The notes beneath the pieces were generated by a model. It was not told where the DNA came from. It saw only the letters and a program-made list of their open reading frames with translations, and made no database searches. A stretch of DNA of 64,000 bases from NCBI RefSeq assembly GCF_003254395.2, contig NC_037638.1:12483086-12547085 (forward strand), written 5' to 3'. Source of the DNA: Apis mellifera (lineage: Eukaryota > Arthropoda > Insecta > Hymenoptera > Apidae). Shown here in pieces: positions 1 to 13,928 of this stretch (the first letter of the stretch is position 1; each line of letters starts with the position of its first letter). A program made the position numbers and the translations under genes.

Positions 1-270
1 ATTATACTTAATACATTATGATATTATATTATTATATATTATATATTATATTATATTATATTATTACATATATAGTATATATTTACTAGCGCGTACGATT
101 CTAGTCGCGAGCTCGTTACGGAGACACACTATTTATTGATACTTAGCTGCCTAAATGAGATAAAGAAAAATGAAATTCTTCGAGGATTAAAAAAATACAA
201 TAATACACATATATATATATGTATACAAATTTAATATATATACATATATATATAACAAATCACGGGGGAT

Positions 271-310
271 ACACATACACACACACACGCACACATACAC
301 ATATACACAC
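271..310. repeat. (CA)n microsatellite
   Basis: An imperfect CA repeat broken by single T and G changes, following a TA-rich run at about 205-255. Confidence 0.85.
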
Positions 311-3300
311 ATCATTGATCGATGATCAAGGACGAGATTTCCGGCCGGTTTTCGATTCTTCTTCTATCTTCATTCCCCAAAGATATAAGATTCGTCGTTC
401 ATCGAAACGCACAGTCGTGGCCGGACGACTTCTTCGATCGACCCTCCCCCCCATGTTCCTTTCTCGATGGCTCCTTCGACTCGGTCGGGCCGTCATTAAA
501 CACTCGATCGGTACTGATGGAAGCGGTCGGTACAGGCCTGTACGTTTCGTTCGACGACGAGGAAAAAAACCGTTCGTGTAACGCATTCTAATTTTGATTT
601 AATCGAATTCTTGGCGGCCATTTTTTTTAATGATGGGTGGTGGGCGAGAATATATATTATATTAAATTGATCGAGAAACTTTTAATCACTTATTTTTACA
701 ATTTTATTTGAAGGAATAATTTGAAGGGAATTTATCAGAATTTCAGACGAGTAAAATTCTGCAGCAATGTTAAATTTACACAACAAAGTGAATGAAACAA
801 CGATGGATAATCACATCGATCGAGCGAGAGATAAATAATTAATAATGGATTCTTCTCTATTACGCGTCCTTGCCCGCCATTCGTTATTTCGTCATGCTCG
901 ACACATTTTATGCCGTGTAAAATTTTTTTTTCCACCCTGCAGTGAATGACAGCAGATTCTCACCTTTTCAAATATTTAATCCCATCAATTGCCTCGTTAT
1001 TTTTACCTCGCGAACGTTCTCGTATAAAACGATAGAGAAGGAAAAGAGAGAAAAAAAGTCATCGACAGTCGTGCGCGGCCATAGAACGTGTTAACGACAC
1101 GTGGGCATCGACCGAATCGCCTCGAGGCCGTCGCAATATTTTTCTCAGCGTCGTTACACGATCGGTTATACGTGTATGTATGCAAGCGTCGAAACGAGGT
1201 AAAATTTTCATCGCGCGTATACACCCTCGATCGAAAGTTTCGAAATATTTTTTGCAAAAAAATTAAAAAGTAAGAGAACTCGTGTGAAGAAGAATATCGT
1301 TCGATTCGACGAATATGCGAATTTTATTGGGGGGGGGGGGAAAAAAAGGAACGATTTAAAATTTACAAAAAAAGATCTCGAGACTTTCGAACGAGAGATA
1401 CGTACGTACACATATATACATAAGAGGAGGGACAAATACGAACACAGACACAGACAAGAAACGCGTTACACACGTAATATTTAGAGCAGATTCGAGTAAT
1501 AGATGCGTAACGTATATTGTTATACACATATTTTATAGAAGCAATATAACGAGTAAGGGAAAAAAAAAAAAAAAAAAAAAGTAAATAATGACGACGCGTA
1601 CGGTCAAAAGCAATGTTTCGACACAACGAATTATATAATTATACATATAGAGGCGAACATCGAAGTTTAACGTGATGGAATAACGATGATTTGCTTCGGC
1701 ATACAATTTTTTTTCGATCGTCCTTACCACACTCTTCCATCTTTCGCGATATTCGTTCTAAATACATTGGCCGGTCAAAATTCTGGCCGGATTTCGAAGA
1801 AAAATTCATTGTTCCTCCCTTATTTAAAATAGAAGCAATATTTTTTAAGATATTAAGTTCTCTGAATATTCGCGAATATTTATCGATCCCTTGAAACTTG
1901 ATGGCTATAAAATTGTTAATTTTTTACAAAATAAAATATATCATTTGCATGAATGGTAAGATCATTTCGCTTATCGAAAATAATAAATGTTATTAGAATA
2001 TCTATATAAAATGAATTTAGAAAAATTGCAAATCGTTTGCACAATATTGTACGGTAAATAGTGTTAAAAATGTTTCACGCATGAGTTCTCTAAATCAAGA
2101 AAAAAGAAAAAGAAATAAAAAGAATAAAAAAAAAAGAACAAATTTCCTAGACAAATCGAATATTCATCGTGAGAGCGATTAATAGTGGCTTCGCGGTTTG
2201 CCTTTGTATTAGCTTCTATAATATTTTCCAAACGAATTACATACGTGTAATTTAAGCTTCGAGTGCAACGAGTGGAACACCAATTCTAGCGTTAAAAAAA
2301 TCTTCTTTCTTAAATATCGTATATTTTATATAAACGAACAACGATCCCTTTTGCTCCGAAAAATAATAAAACGTAGAATTAATATTAATAAAATCGTGTA
2401 AAAATTTTGATTCGATAATAAGCAACGACGACATACGTTTACATACATCGAAATTCGTAAAATATTTTATCGTAAATTTAAATTCTTTCGAGAAGAAAAA
2501 AAGAAAGAAAGAGATATTTCGAGACAACGAAAAGGGAGGAACAACGAAATCCGGTTGAAAAAAAAAAATTCTCCGAAAGCCTCGTTCGACCAACTTTTCC
2601 TTCGAAAGCAACGATTACAGCGCGCCGAATAACGAGAGAGAAAAAGAAAGAAAGAAGCACGGTTTGAAAGAAAAAGGAAACAGGATCGCGAGAGAAGATA
2701 AAAAAGAGAGAAGAGCGTGGATCATTGCCAGCTCGGGAAGAGTTGGCGCGACGATCCAAACGAGTCCTTTTATAATAATTATTGCCGACAAATAATTACC
2801 GCGTTGCATGTACAGAGTAGCCGATCTCACCGCCAAAACAGTTTAAAAAAAGAAGCAAAAACGGTAAAAAAAAAAAAAAAAAAAATTAATAATAATCGCG
2901 AGAAAAAAAAACGAGAGAAACGAAGCACCGGAGACACAGAGAAACGCATATACACACATACATACATACAATACACACACACGTATACACACACATATTC
3001 ATGTCTTGTACTATACTCATTTTTCATTTTGCATAGAAGCTTGAAAGATCGACGTTGAACCCATTCTCGAAGAGATTTTTTTCCTCCGAGGGAGGAATCT
3101 TTCTCTAGAAATGGATTCAACGATCGATCGAGTTCAACGCGAGAGAAATCGATCGATTCCAAAGGCTTTTCCCTCTCCCCCCCCCACCCTCTCATTATGA
3201 CGACGAATTTATTTCGCGAAAAATTCCGTGTACCGCGTGCAATGATCGCGTACGTACGGCAACGTAGAGCAATAAAACCCTAAGCAATAAACTAAAAAAT

Positions 3301-3522
3301 CGATTAATTAACGAATTATTAACGCGTTTTAAATTATTAAAAGACGAGAAACGAGTAAAAAATTGAAATTAGTAAAGTCGGTTCGAGAGTAGAGAGCAGA
3401 AACATTTTTAAACAAGAGAAGATATAAGATATAAAATTAAGAACAAAAAGAAGAAAAAGAAAAAAAAATTAATCAATTAACGAAGTGCACCGTTTGACGC
3501 GTGTTTGTTGATTTGATCGATC

Positions 3523-3558
3523 GAAAAAAAAGAAAGAAAGAAAGAAAGAAAGAAAAAG
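3523..3558. repeat. (AAAG)n microsatellite
   Basis: Near-perfect tetranucleotide repeat preceded by an A run. Confidence 0.85.
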
Positions 3559-3821
3559 ATGGTATGCGTGAGAATAAATAAAAAAAATATATATATATAT
3601 ATATAAAATACAAAGAAATTAAAAAAAAGGGGGGGAGGGGAAAGAGCGCGAGATTCGAATAAATAAGTTGTGCTTCTTTCCCGCTCCCCTCCACTTTGCT
3701 TTCGATCAGAGAATCTTTGACCACCGGCACTAATCGTCTCTCGGTTTTTTAGCCACCGATTTTTTTCATTGTTCTTTCTTGATTACGTATAGTATATTTA
3801 TTTTTTGCGAATTGTTATCAG

Positions 3822-3935
3822 TATTATTATTATTATTATTATTATTAACGTTTGCTGCATTATCGTATTTATTATTGTCGGTATTTATTATATTTATTAT
3901 TATTATTATTATCATTATTATTATTATTATTATTA
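3822..3935. repeat. (ATT)n microsatellites (two blocks)
   Basis: Two TTA/ATT trinucleotide blocks, about 3,822-3,847 and 3,893-3,935, are separated by non-repetitive sequence. They create spurious open frames rich in Leu and Ile. Confidence 0.85.
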
Positions 3936-4022
3936 ATATCGTGTACTTTATTTATCCTTATATTAATTCATTTTATTGCGTTCCTCTTGTTATTGTTGTG
4001 TATGATCGATACGGTAACAGCC

Positions 4023-4040
4023 ATTATCACTGGTGATAAT
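4023..4040. promoter_or_regulatory. Inverted pair of GATA-type sites
   Basis: ATTATCAC, a 2-nt spacer, and GTGATAAT form a perfect inverted repeat, so two GATA core motifs face each other. An outer AACAG/CTGTT pair extends the symmetry with a bulge. This fits a palindromic GATA-factor site, but no gene is assigned nearby and chance is possible in AT-rich DNA. Confidence 0.35.
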
Positions 4041-4100
4041 ACTGTTATTAATAATATTCCATTCTATCGTCATCATTTTTCTATTATAATTTTTTCCTTT

Positions 4101-4118
4101 TATATATAAATATATATA

Positions 4119-4168
<50 letters not shown>
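4101..4168. repeat. (TA)n microsatellite
   Basis: About 68 bp of nearly uninterrupted TA with single A and GTG interruptions, ending in a short ACACATACA tail. Confidence 0.9.
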
Positions 4169-7100
4169 CATAGGGTGGGTTCCTTGCATTGAAAAATGGC
4201 TTCGATAGATAACTTTAAACATTAAAACAATAAAAAAAAAATTCTATAAACACATATGACTTATTTGACCTTGTTCTCGAGTTACATTTTACGTTGAAAT
4301 GATTCTGTTGCGAAAAAATTAAAAGATTTCCAAAATAACAAATAACAAATAAAATTGGATAATCAATGATGAAACATTTTCAAATTTCGGATATATTATT
4401 TTTGGAACATCTCTTATGAAGATAAGATAAAATATATTAAAAAAAAAATTTGTCAAATTCAAAGAAAATATTGACGTATATTTACATTTTTTATTTCTTT
4501 TTATTTTAAATTCATCCATCGAAACGATACCCTATATATAAATATATATATATATACATATGTTTATATATACACATATATATTGTTACTGATTGCTGAT
4601 ACAACGATTCGATACAACGATCAGTATCGCTAAATAGCATCGCGCAACGAAAAGAAATTTGTTCAAAGAAGGGAAAACGAGGTACATGCTATTTCCATTT
4701 CTTATTTTTCTCTTTAAATATTTTCTCGCGTCCAATTATTAGTAACAATAAAATGCAATATGGCGAATATTATTCGCCTTCCGCTAAGACTGTTTTTGTT
4801 CACGACGTAATATATTTACAATCATTGGTTGACACAATTGAATTTCTGGTCATCATATAGAACGCATAGAGTCACGAATTTCCGGTTTGATCGAGGCGGA
4901 AACTATACACGACACGTTTAAAGGCTGATTATAGCTTCGTTTCGCGGCCATATTTTAAAATTTCGAGTATTTCGAAAAATATGTATTTTTATATTCGGTT
5001 TGTAGAAATATTTTCCTAAAAAAAAAAAAAAGGCGTGGAATTATATGTTTTTAGTGTGAAAATAATTGATATGATTAAAAAAAAATATCGATAAAAGCGA
5101 TAATGATATTTATGTTTCGAATCGAAAGAAAATATTCAGATTGAAAAATTTGGAAAATTTTAAAAGTTCGGAAAATTAAAAAAAAAAAATTGATATCGAT
5201 ATTATGTTATATCTAATGTGCATAGAAATTAAATAACTTAATTTAAATACCAACATTTCTTTTTCAATTTTAATATTATTAGCAATTGGCAAATATTTAA
5301 ATATATTGTATAAGTTCTAAATAAATAATTTAACCAAATCTATAAAATAAATATCACTATGAAAATATTAAAAATATTACGAAATTTTCGAACAATCGAT
5401 ATTTCCACGATTTATAAAGCATATAAATCTGTTCAAGAAATAAAAAATTGAAAATTGTAGATGTCTTTTTTTTTTTTTTTTTTTAAATATTTAAAGCAAA
5501 ATGGAATGATCTCCAATTAAATTGGCCGATGATAATAAAAAATAATATCGAGCGAATTGGATGCAAATATTCGACTGGACTCCCGAGTTCGTTACTGGAA
5601 ATTGCACCGGTTCGTTACGGAAGTCTCACGGACAATTAAACTATTTTAATTGACCAACCAGCGAGACCATTTCACGTTTGTCGTAACTTCACGGTGTTAT
5701 TAACAGCCGAAAGCGATTCTCGAACTAATTAAGAGTTCTTTCCACCGTGCCGTGGAAAATTCAGCCTCTGTTTTCCCTCGGCCTTATTGCTACTGTCGAG
5801 AAAAATAATCGTTAATCTGTCTCTTTTCCTAAAAAGAACCATTTGTTTTCGACGGAAACAGTTAATTACTAAAATGCCAGAAGCAATAAATGTATTTTTT
5901 TTCCACTTTGTAAAACGATTAAAGGTCTTTCTGATCTGTGATTCTCTTTCCGGTGAAATATTTTTTTTAATTAATCATTATATATACCTAACGTACAAAC
6001 ATTTCTATATAACAATTATTTTAAAATAAAGAAATCTACTTCTTTTAAATATATTTAAAAAATTTCAGATTGAGATGCAATTTTTGTTTTATTTATATTC
6101 GTTATAAACTCGTATAATTGTTTTAGTGGAAAATAAATTCTGTATATTATTTTTGTAGCATTGTAGCTGCTGTCCTATCTTATTCGCAACACTATTTATT
6201 TTTCACTTTCACCCTTGACGCGTGCACGGCACAGTAAGTCAGATAATGTTGGCCAATTCTCAGAAATTCATGGATCATATATCTTCGAATATACGGCCAG
6301 GCACGGCATAGCTTAAGCTATATTATAATACATAACTTGCTGTTTCCAAGGACAATTCCAACTTGTAACGAATAAATATCTTTAGAATATTTTTTAAAAA
6401 TTAAATTACTTTTTTAAAAATGTTCTCTAAATTATCGTAACAAAATTTACGAAGAAAAAGTTAACTAATTTTAAATTACTGATCGAGAATCTTACAATTC
6501 TTGAAAAAGCTTCCGCTTCGATGCAAAACCTCGAGTTTCTTAAATTCCTAATGATCGAACAATACGTTTAAAGATCAATCATAGCTTGCAACAGTATTTT
6601 TCATATCGATTGATTTAAAGAACAAAGAAACACTTTTTCACACATTTGTGTCGCGCATCGATATTCAATTATTTTCGAAAAAAAAATACGAATTAAATAA
6701 ATAAAAATGTAAAAAATAGATTCGACGAGTTTAGATTTGAAATAGAAGTTTTTAGAAATGAAAATACTGTTCTGGCCAAAGTAATAGTTTTCCTCGTGAG
6801 TCAATATCTTCGTTTTGTTTTGTTTACTTAAGACTTTACTCGTCTTGCCCAAGGTGAAACAAAAAAGAAAAAGTGCGCGTAACTCACAAGTAATATTATA
6901 TTCTGTACATAAATACGTACGTATATATCTATATCATTGCGTAAATATTTAATGCATATATAAAAATTTCCTAAACTACGTTTTAGAAGAAAATAACATT
7001 TACGCAATAAAAAACACAACTATATAACTTAATTAGATAATTCTATCGTATAACTCTGTAATTCGTAATTAGTCTAATCTTCCTCTAATTAAAAGCGAAA

Positions 7101-8400
7101 TATTCTTCACTTATCTCTACTCGCTTTTGATACTTGCTCGATTGAACAGCATCATGTTTGTTCGCTGGAACAGCAATAGTTTGGAAATTTTGAAAATACA
7201 ATATTTATTGTCGATATTATATATTAATATATCATTCAAAAATATTAGTTTTATATATAGGAAAAGATAATAATAATAATAATATGATCATAATATTATT
7301 ATGAATTTTGAATCTTTATGAACAACAATATGTATAATAATGGAAGAATATAATTTTTCTATTTTTTTCTATCTATATATTTAATTAATTTTATCACTCG
7401 TATTATTTCTTTATTGAAACGTTATAATTCTATTAATATAATATTTTCCACGAATAGAATTTATCATCTCTGAAAATCGACGGATTCAATATGAATTCGT
7501 CAAAACTATTGCTGCTTCCAGCTTTCTTCTGCCCGTGTCTCCTCGACTGGCCGTGTTATTTCTTCTACTCCTATCTCAAATGTCTGTGCACTTTTGCGAA
7601 TTTCTATCTAAGGCTGAAATCTTTGCCGTGTCTATTTCCTGTCTCCCTCGAGTGACGATTTTCTCGATTAATAAACAACGAGAGAACTTCAATTACATTC
7701 GTCTGTTCTTTCTAGTCGAATCAAAAAAAATTTCTAAATGAAGTATTCAGATGATCAATATATATATTATTAACATTTCAAGATTTTCAATATCCTAAAT
7801 TATAGTACATAAAAATAATTGATATATATTGTTAATGTAATATCATTGAACTTTTACAAGAACATCGTACGTAAAACTGATCAATATACAATATTATTCG
7901 ATATACGCATATTGTTAATATAATATTGATAAATATTTATACTTGAATATTGAATATCGAGAATTTTGAAATATTAAAATATAATTAATCGTCTGAATGC
8001 TCTTTAACTACAAGCACGTCGTATCGTTCACAATTTCTTGTCTCGACTATTATTGTTTTATTAATTTTAACAATCAACAAACATTTTTACAAAGGATAAT
8101 TCCACGTGAATAAATATTACGTTTTATGAGTTAATTTCAGTAAATTATTAGTTTCGAAAGTTCACGTGCACTATCGGATTAAATAATGATAAATAACTTC
8201 CTTACGATTGCATGATCATGTAACAAGCTCGGTAATTAAATTTAATTCGTTCATCTAACTGATTCTCCATAACTGCAAACGATTCTATTCTAATCGATTT
8301 TCTCATTTCCTTTATTATATATTATTTTATTTATGATTCTGATTTATAGAGGAAAGTTATAAAAAAAAAAAAAAAAAATTCAACAACAATTCTACAATAT

Positions 8401-11400
8401 TATAACAATTAAATTTAATTGGAAACGCTATTATGCATTTGAAACGATTTCGACGAGCTTCCTCGTTTTCTACATCGTAATTTATTCTGATTTTCCTTCA
8501 GGGTTTCCAAAATACGAGACCAATCAAGAACTTCTTTAAGATGTCTATCGAACGAATATCTCGAATATATTCAACCGAAAAACTAGGAGAATACTTCGCA
8601 CGGTTATTACCAATTCTTAGAAACTTTGAACTTCGAAAGCTTTCACGCAATCTCTCCTCTGACTCATGGCTACGAAACTATATCTCGATCTTTGCTGCTA
8701 TAGTAATAGTAACGGTCGAACGAACAGTGTCGATGAAAGCAGGTGGAACACAAGTTAACATTAAGTGAATCTTGTCTTGTTAGACTGACGCGAAATAAGC
8801 AACGCGAAACACATTGTGGGAACACATTTCGTCGCTCGTTTTACTCGTATAGTTTACGGTATCGTACCAAGAGAGAACGAGGGAGGAGGATCGAATGAGA
8901 GCAAGAAATTGCGATTGCAATGCTAGTGAACACCATTTCTGCTACGTTTCAAGAACGAAACCCTCGTATCCGAGATAGTATCGTTCGTATTATTATATAG
9001 AGTGACGCGTTACGGTTGTCAAAAAAATTTTATTTATTAATGATATATCAGAACATATAACATGAACGACAACATGGAAACGCGTCGCGTTTTGTAATCC
9101 TTCCAATAAGAGCCTTGACAATTTTTTAACTATTCGTTAGTTGCCTTAGTATAAGCAAAGAAAAATGGAAAAATGAAAAAAAAAAAAAGAAAATGAGGGA
9201 GAAAAGGAAATTAGATGAAGAGGGAAACGGAGAAGAAAGGTGAACGAATGCTCCCCCGGCCCCAATTTCATGTGATCCCCGCACACGATTATATCGTAGT
9301 TGGTGCCGGTGTTTTCTCTAACTGCAATACGTGATAATTTCAGTTGAACGAATATTTATTTCCCGTTTGGAAAAGTAGTGTAGATAGATTCAAAATATAT
9401 AAAGTTGAGAGGGAGAAATATGTATTATTACAATATATGACCATCTGGCAGACCATTTTTATTGCAATACCAATACGTTCCAAAACGAATACGGATACTC
9501 ATATACACGCGCGACCATATCGGTTGCAGTACGAGTGAGCCAATGATGTTCCTTGTTCGAACCGCGCCCATGGCTCGTTCAGTGAACGTAACTTTGTATG
9601 TATATTTGTAGAACAGAGAATACGAATCGAACGCCTGAATCTTCAAATGAACATTAAACGCGCGTCCTTTATCTAATATAATATAATATACACGCAATAT
9701 AGGGATAGTTGATAACATATAGTGTACACAGTTATGATATATATATAATATATTATTATACATAATATATTTTATATATTCCGATGAAACATAAACGGTA
9801 AATTTATGTAAGGGAACTGTAGCTTTCGCCAACGTGACTTTCGTGTAAGACATGGACTTACTACCTTAAACCACGCATAAGAAACACCAATCCCTTCCAT
9901 ACATCTCGACAGATATATTCGTATTATATATGGGAATCGAGAATGCAACCTCGTTTTGCAGCAGATTCGAGGAGGCCGAGTACCTTAGACTCCGTCGATG
10001 ATAATAAAATGCGCTTAATAGCACGATGTCACTTAGAGAACGATGTGTTCAGGATCTAGTTCTAGCATTAAGTACGCATGTACACAACAAAGTAGCTACC
10101 GTGTTTCTTCACGATCAATTCATACGTTCGAATTTACAAATTTTATTTTTGCCGGATATCGTTCGCGCTTGCGTTTTCGATTTGTTTTCACTTTCGCGAT
10201 TATTCTATCGAAGATGTACGCAAAGAAAGAAATATATTCGAAAATATTTATCATTGAAGACGATAATGAATTATTAAATTGAATTATCGAATAAATTTTT
10301 TAAACTTACCAATATTGATAGATGAAACGTAACGGTGACACGAAAGTCCTGTTACAAAATGGCCGATAAACTAATTTTTCTGCAAGTAGAAATTTAATCA
10401 ATATATTAATGATATTATAAATACAAAAAATACGTTTTAAAAAGTAAAATTGTATTGATTATTAATGATATTATAAATGATATGATGATTATGTAAGATT
10501 TATTTTCTTTCGTGAATAATATTTCATAAAGTAAATTAAAGAACATATATCGAAGTAGACAAATAATATACATATATATGACAGAATGTATCAGGAAATG
10601 TATTTAAAAAAATATATTTATTTCTTATCGAGATCGTGATACACGATTATTTATGATACGTGATTATTTTAATGATATTTGAATATTCTTCACGTGAACA
10701 ATCGATTAACAAATTCGCTAATAAAATAAGAATAGTTTCTTTCCCGCCATTATTAATAATCGAAGCACAGTGTAACCAGTAATTGTTTAAACATCAATCA
10801 TTGTTATAAATTATTATAAACTTACCTAAAAAAATCAACGTGCGTGCATTTTCGATGATATTGTAGATATTAATAACACAAAATTTAACACCATATAGTT
10901 ATAAGACAGAAAAGATCAATCTTGTTACGACAAACCGCCAAAGATTATTCGGCTTAGTTCCTTACTCATCGCGCCACCTGCAAACCGTCGAGGACTACAA
11001 AGTTATATAGATTACGCACGTATGCATAAATTTTGAATATCGAAGCGCGATCGTGCAACGGCATCTTTTTTTCTTTTTTGAAAAGTCGAAGAAATAGAAA
11101 AATACGAAAAGCCCGGAACACGAAAAAACGAAGTAAAAAATAAAGATAAAGAAAGAAAGAAACAATTCTATTTTATATTTAAAAAAATGAAATATGAAAA
11201 ATAATTTCATTAAATTTTTTAAAAATACGACGAATGAGAACAGTTGCGTAATAAATCCGATCGCTCACGCACATTTTTGATGCATAAAAATAATATATTA
11301 TATACACTGTATACATTCATAGTATATGCACATATGCATTAGCGAATTAACGAAACTTGCCTAATTATTGTGTCTATTATGGATTAATTATATTATTGTC

Positions 11401-11866
11401 ATTTATTTTTTTGTTATCGATCTTTTCGATTGCATATGTTTTTTCTTTGGTTTCTTTTTCTCCGCGTTCTATAGTGTAAATAAGAACCGTATAGGGACGA
11501 TGTAACGATGTAAAAGAATTAGTAAAGTAAAATAGTAGCAGTATCAAAGGTGAAACTTTAAAGCATATAGTATATATTAGAGTCTCATGAGACGAGATAC
11601 ACTATAAAATAAGTAATGTTATACTGGCGAGAACTGGGTTCCCAGTTGGGCCAATATTCGATAAATATCGGCGTGAAGGATCTAGTTATTTTTTCTTTAT
11701 CTTTTTAGTTCGTTCGTGATCGCGTGATGATCGTTGCTTTTCTCAGGAGATGAAAGCCTGTCTCGACGTGACATTGCTCGGATTCGTTGGTTGCGAGAAC
11801 CAAATAATTAATTTAATTTTCTTCGTATAAACGTGTGTAATAAAACCATTTGTACATATGTACTTA
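8401..11866. other. Non-coding stretch, possibly transcribed
   Basis: No coding exon is supported. Open frames at 8,541, 9,344 and 10,026 show no known domain. The right end (11,580-11,866) has UTR-like traits: two perfect 12-bp palindromes, a short GC hairpin and an AATAAA signal. Direction and identity of any transcript are unknown. Confidence 0.4.
11839..11844 (+). terminator. Candidate poly(A) signal AATAAA
   Basis: A canonical hexamer followed eight bases later by the 12-bp palindrome GTACATATGTAC and then T-rich sequence. It could end a + strand transcript covering the more GC-rich DNA to its left. AATAAA is common by chance at this base composition, so confidence is low. Confidence 0.3.
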
Positions 11867-13840
11867 CTCTCATATGTTTTCCCAGTTTCTTGGAATATTT
11901 TAATAAAATTTTAAAAGTTGTGAGTCATTTAAATACTGCAATATTTTAAAAAGAAAATTGTTACACGTGTAAAAATTCAATTCATAATAATAATTATAAA
12001 CATGATGTACGCGTATATATATATAAATATGTACATAAATATCAAATACGATTGTTTAATGTGTAATGTGCATCAATGTGTAATTTCAATCGTGGTATTG
12101 TGTTAATACGGAATATATGTTTTTTATTATTTTATCAATTTGGTAAAGATTATTAAATTAATATATTATTTTTAGAAAAATTTAAAAATAATTTAACCAG
12201 TATTGGAATATTTCTTTTTCATTTGACTGAAACTGGGATAACAACATATGAATTTCATGCATAATCCTTAAATACTGATTGCATCCAGTGACCTACATTC
12301 CAGTAGATTCCTAACCTAATATTGCAAATAAATGACATAATGCAAAGGTAACGTATATAAAATCGATATATTCTTGCATTTTCACACAAATATTGAGGAT
12401 ATGAAATTTCGAATTGTAGGTTTGAATGTTATATACTTGATCATAAGCTTAAATTTGAAATTGGCGATCGCTTTAATGTCGAGATCAAAGGATCGTAGAT
12501 AGTTGGATGCAACGAAATATTGGGTTGGAAAATCTTAATGAAGGGAACCTGATGGGTAATCAAATTTATTAAAAAAACTTCACAAGGAACACCTAAAATA
12601 TTTTTGTTATAATTTATAATTTTATAAATTTCTGTTAAAAATAATTTGTCTTCTTTTTTAAAAAAGGTTATATAATTGACAAAGATGATTAAGAATATTG
12701 GAAGAGAAAAAAATTTAATTGAATTTATATCTAAAAAATGATGATTCAGCTGTTCGTAAAAACTGCATGGTGGACATCAATTTCGTGAATTATCGCGTGC
12801 AAATCTTTCATTTGCATAAAACGTGTTGAAAAAAAAATAAGAAAGATTGCACGCAACGTTACAGCAATAACGCTCAAGCACGAGATTAAATGGCTACTTG
12901 TGTGTAACCACATTTATGTCGTCGATGTTTAATGTTTGTGGAACAAGAAAATTAGTAAAAAAAAAAAAATTATGTATTAAATGTTCAATTATACTTGGTG
13001 TAATATTCAATAAGGAAATAAGAAAACAATGTCAATAATATTATTATATTATGGAACGTAAAAACGCTATGTTTTTTAAATTAAAAAACGACTGGACCAC
13101 TCGGACGATCGTCGAAGCGGTAGTAAACGGTGTTGTTCCTGGCGCTTCGACGCGAGCTCAAAGATGAAAACGTGATACATTAATTTTCGCTGATATAAAT
13201 TAACGATTCGGCTCATGTCTGATGTAGTAGAACTGTAGTCATACGTACTCTCCAGTCAAGACAAAAGCAATACTCGAATATAGAATAATTTTTCATATGT
13301 AATGTCCATGAGTATATGTACAAATATTTGAACACCTTTATGTATGAAAACTTCGATAATTGACCATATTCGATGACAAGATTACACGTTGCGAGTGAAG
13401 TTTATTAACTCAATAAATGCTCAAAACTCATAAATATCAAATATGTAAAAGAGAGAAGGAAAAAATTAAAATTGATTCCATATCTAGAAAAGAAATAAAG
13501 AATAATCTTCTTTTTAGATTGATTTAATGAAAAATTATGTATATACGTAAAATGATCCTTAATGTGGGAAAAAATTTTATGTATTTGAGAAATATACATT
13601 TTGAGTAAAGGAGAAATTAAATGTATATATACAATTCAATTCCAATGGAATGGAACGAAATGCTCAATGGCAATTAAAAAAGGATATGAGAGATTTGAGC
13701 ATCTTGTTGAGTGTCATTGTCACAAAATTATCTACTTAAGCAATAACGCATTACCCCACGTAATAATCATTTAAAAAAAAAATGATTCCAGGTTCCCATG
13801 AAACTCGTTCTATGCATGGAATAACCTGATAATAAAAGGC
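11867..13840. other. AT-rich non-coding stretch
   Basis: Nothing gene-like was found. A more GC-rich patch at about 13,085-13,170 has no readable frame of note. A TTGGGTTGG string near 12,530 recalls mariner ends, but no transposase-like frame follows. Confidence 0.4.
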
Positions 13841-13844
13841 CAAC

Positions 13845-13928
13845 TATATAAAATGCGCGCGATCAATCGATCAGGATTGCTCAAGAAACTAGAAACGAGT
13901 CAATAACGAGTCAATAAAATTCGTAAGT
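13845..13928 (+). promoter_or_regulatory. TATA/initiator core promoter with a short first exon
   Basis: TATATAAAA (13,845-13,853) is followed 26-28 bp later by the insect initiator TCAGG (13,871), the canonical spacing. Downstream lies a duplicated 11-mer (ACGAGTCAATA twice) and a strong splice donor GTAAGT at 13,923-13,928. Together these suggest a + strand start site near 13,872 with a noncoding first exon of about 50 nt. I could not identify downstream exons, so the product is unknown and may be a long noncoding RNA. Confidence 0.4.

Larger units (their letters stand above)
1..3780. other. Non-coding stretch with microsatellites and CpG-containing patches
   Basis: I find no credible coding exon here. 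Open frames at 219-591 and 2,717-3,195 are short, have no family signature and are driven by repeats. The stretch holds CA/TA repeats (271-310 and about 2,948-2,998), a 20-nt A run near 1,561, a G run near 1,330, and an (AAAG)n tract near 3,523-3,558. Tcgatcga-type words are frequent. It could be the 3' UTR or intron of a gene that begins outside the window, but nothing seen here proves transcription. Confidence 0.5.
3771..8400. other. AT-rich non-coding stretch
   Basis: No gene is recognised. The sequence is strongly AT-rich, with (ATT)n and (TA)n arrays at its left end and a compact inverted repeat at 4,023-4,040. Small open frames at 5,787, 6,601 and 7,535 are dominated by codons expected from AT-rich DNA and lack domains or good splice context. 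A slightly more GC-rich patch at 5,540-5,770 has no assignable function. Confidence 0.45.

Noticed and set aside
219..591. Overlapping open frames on both strands
   Set aside because: No domain, no splice or promoter context, and frames overlap antisense; composition explains them.
12525..13150. Possible mariner element (TTGGGTTGG near 12,533)
   Set aside because: No matching second end and no transposase-like reading in any frame.
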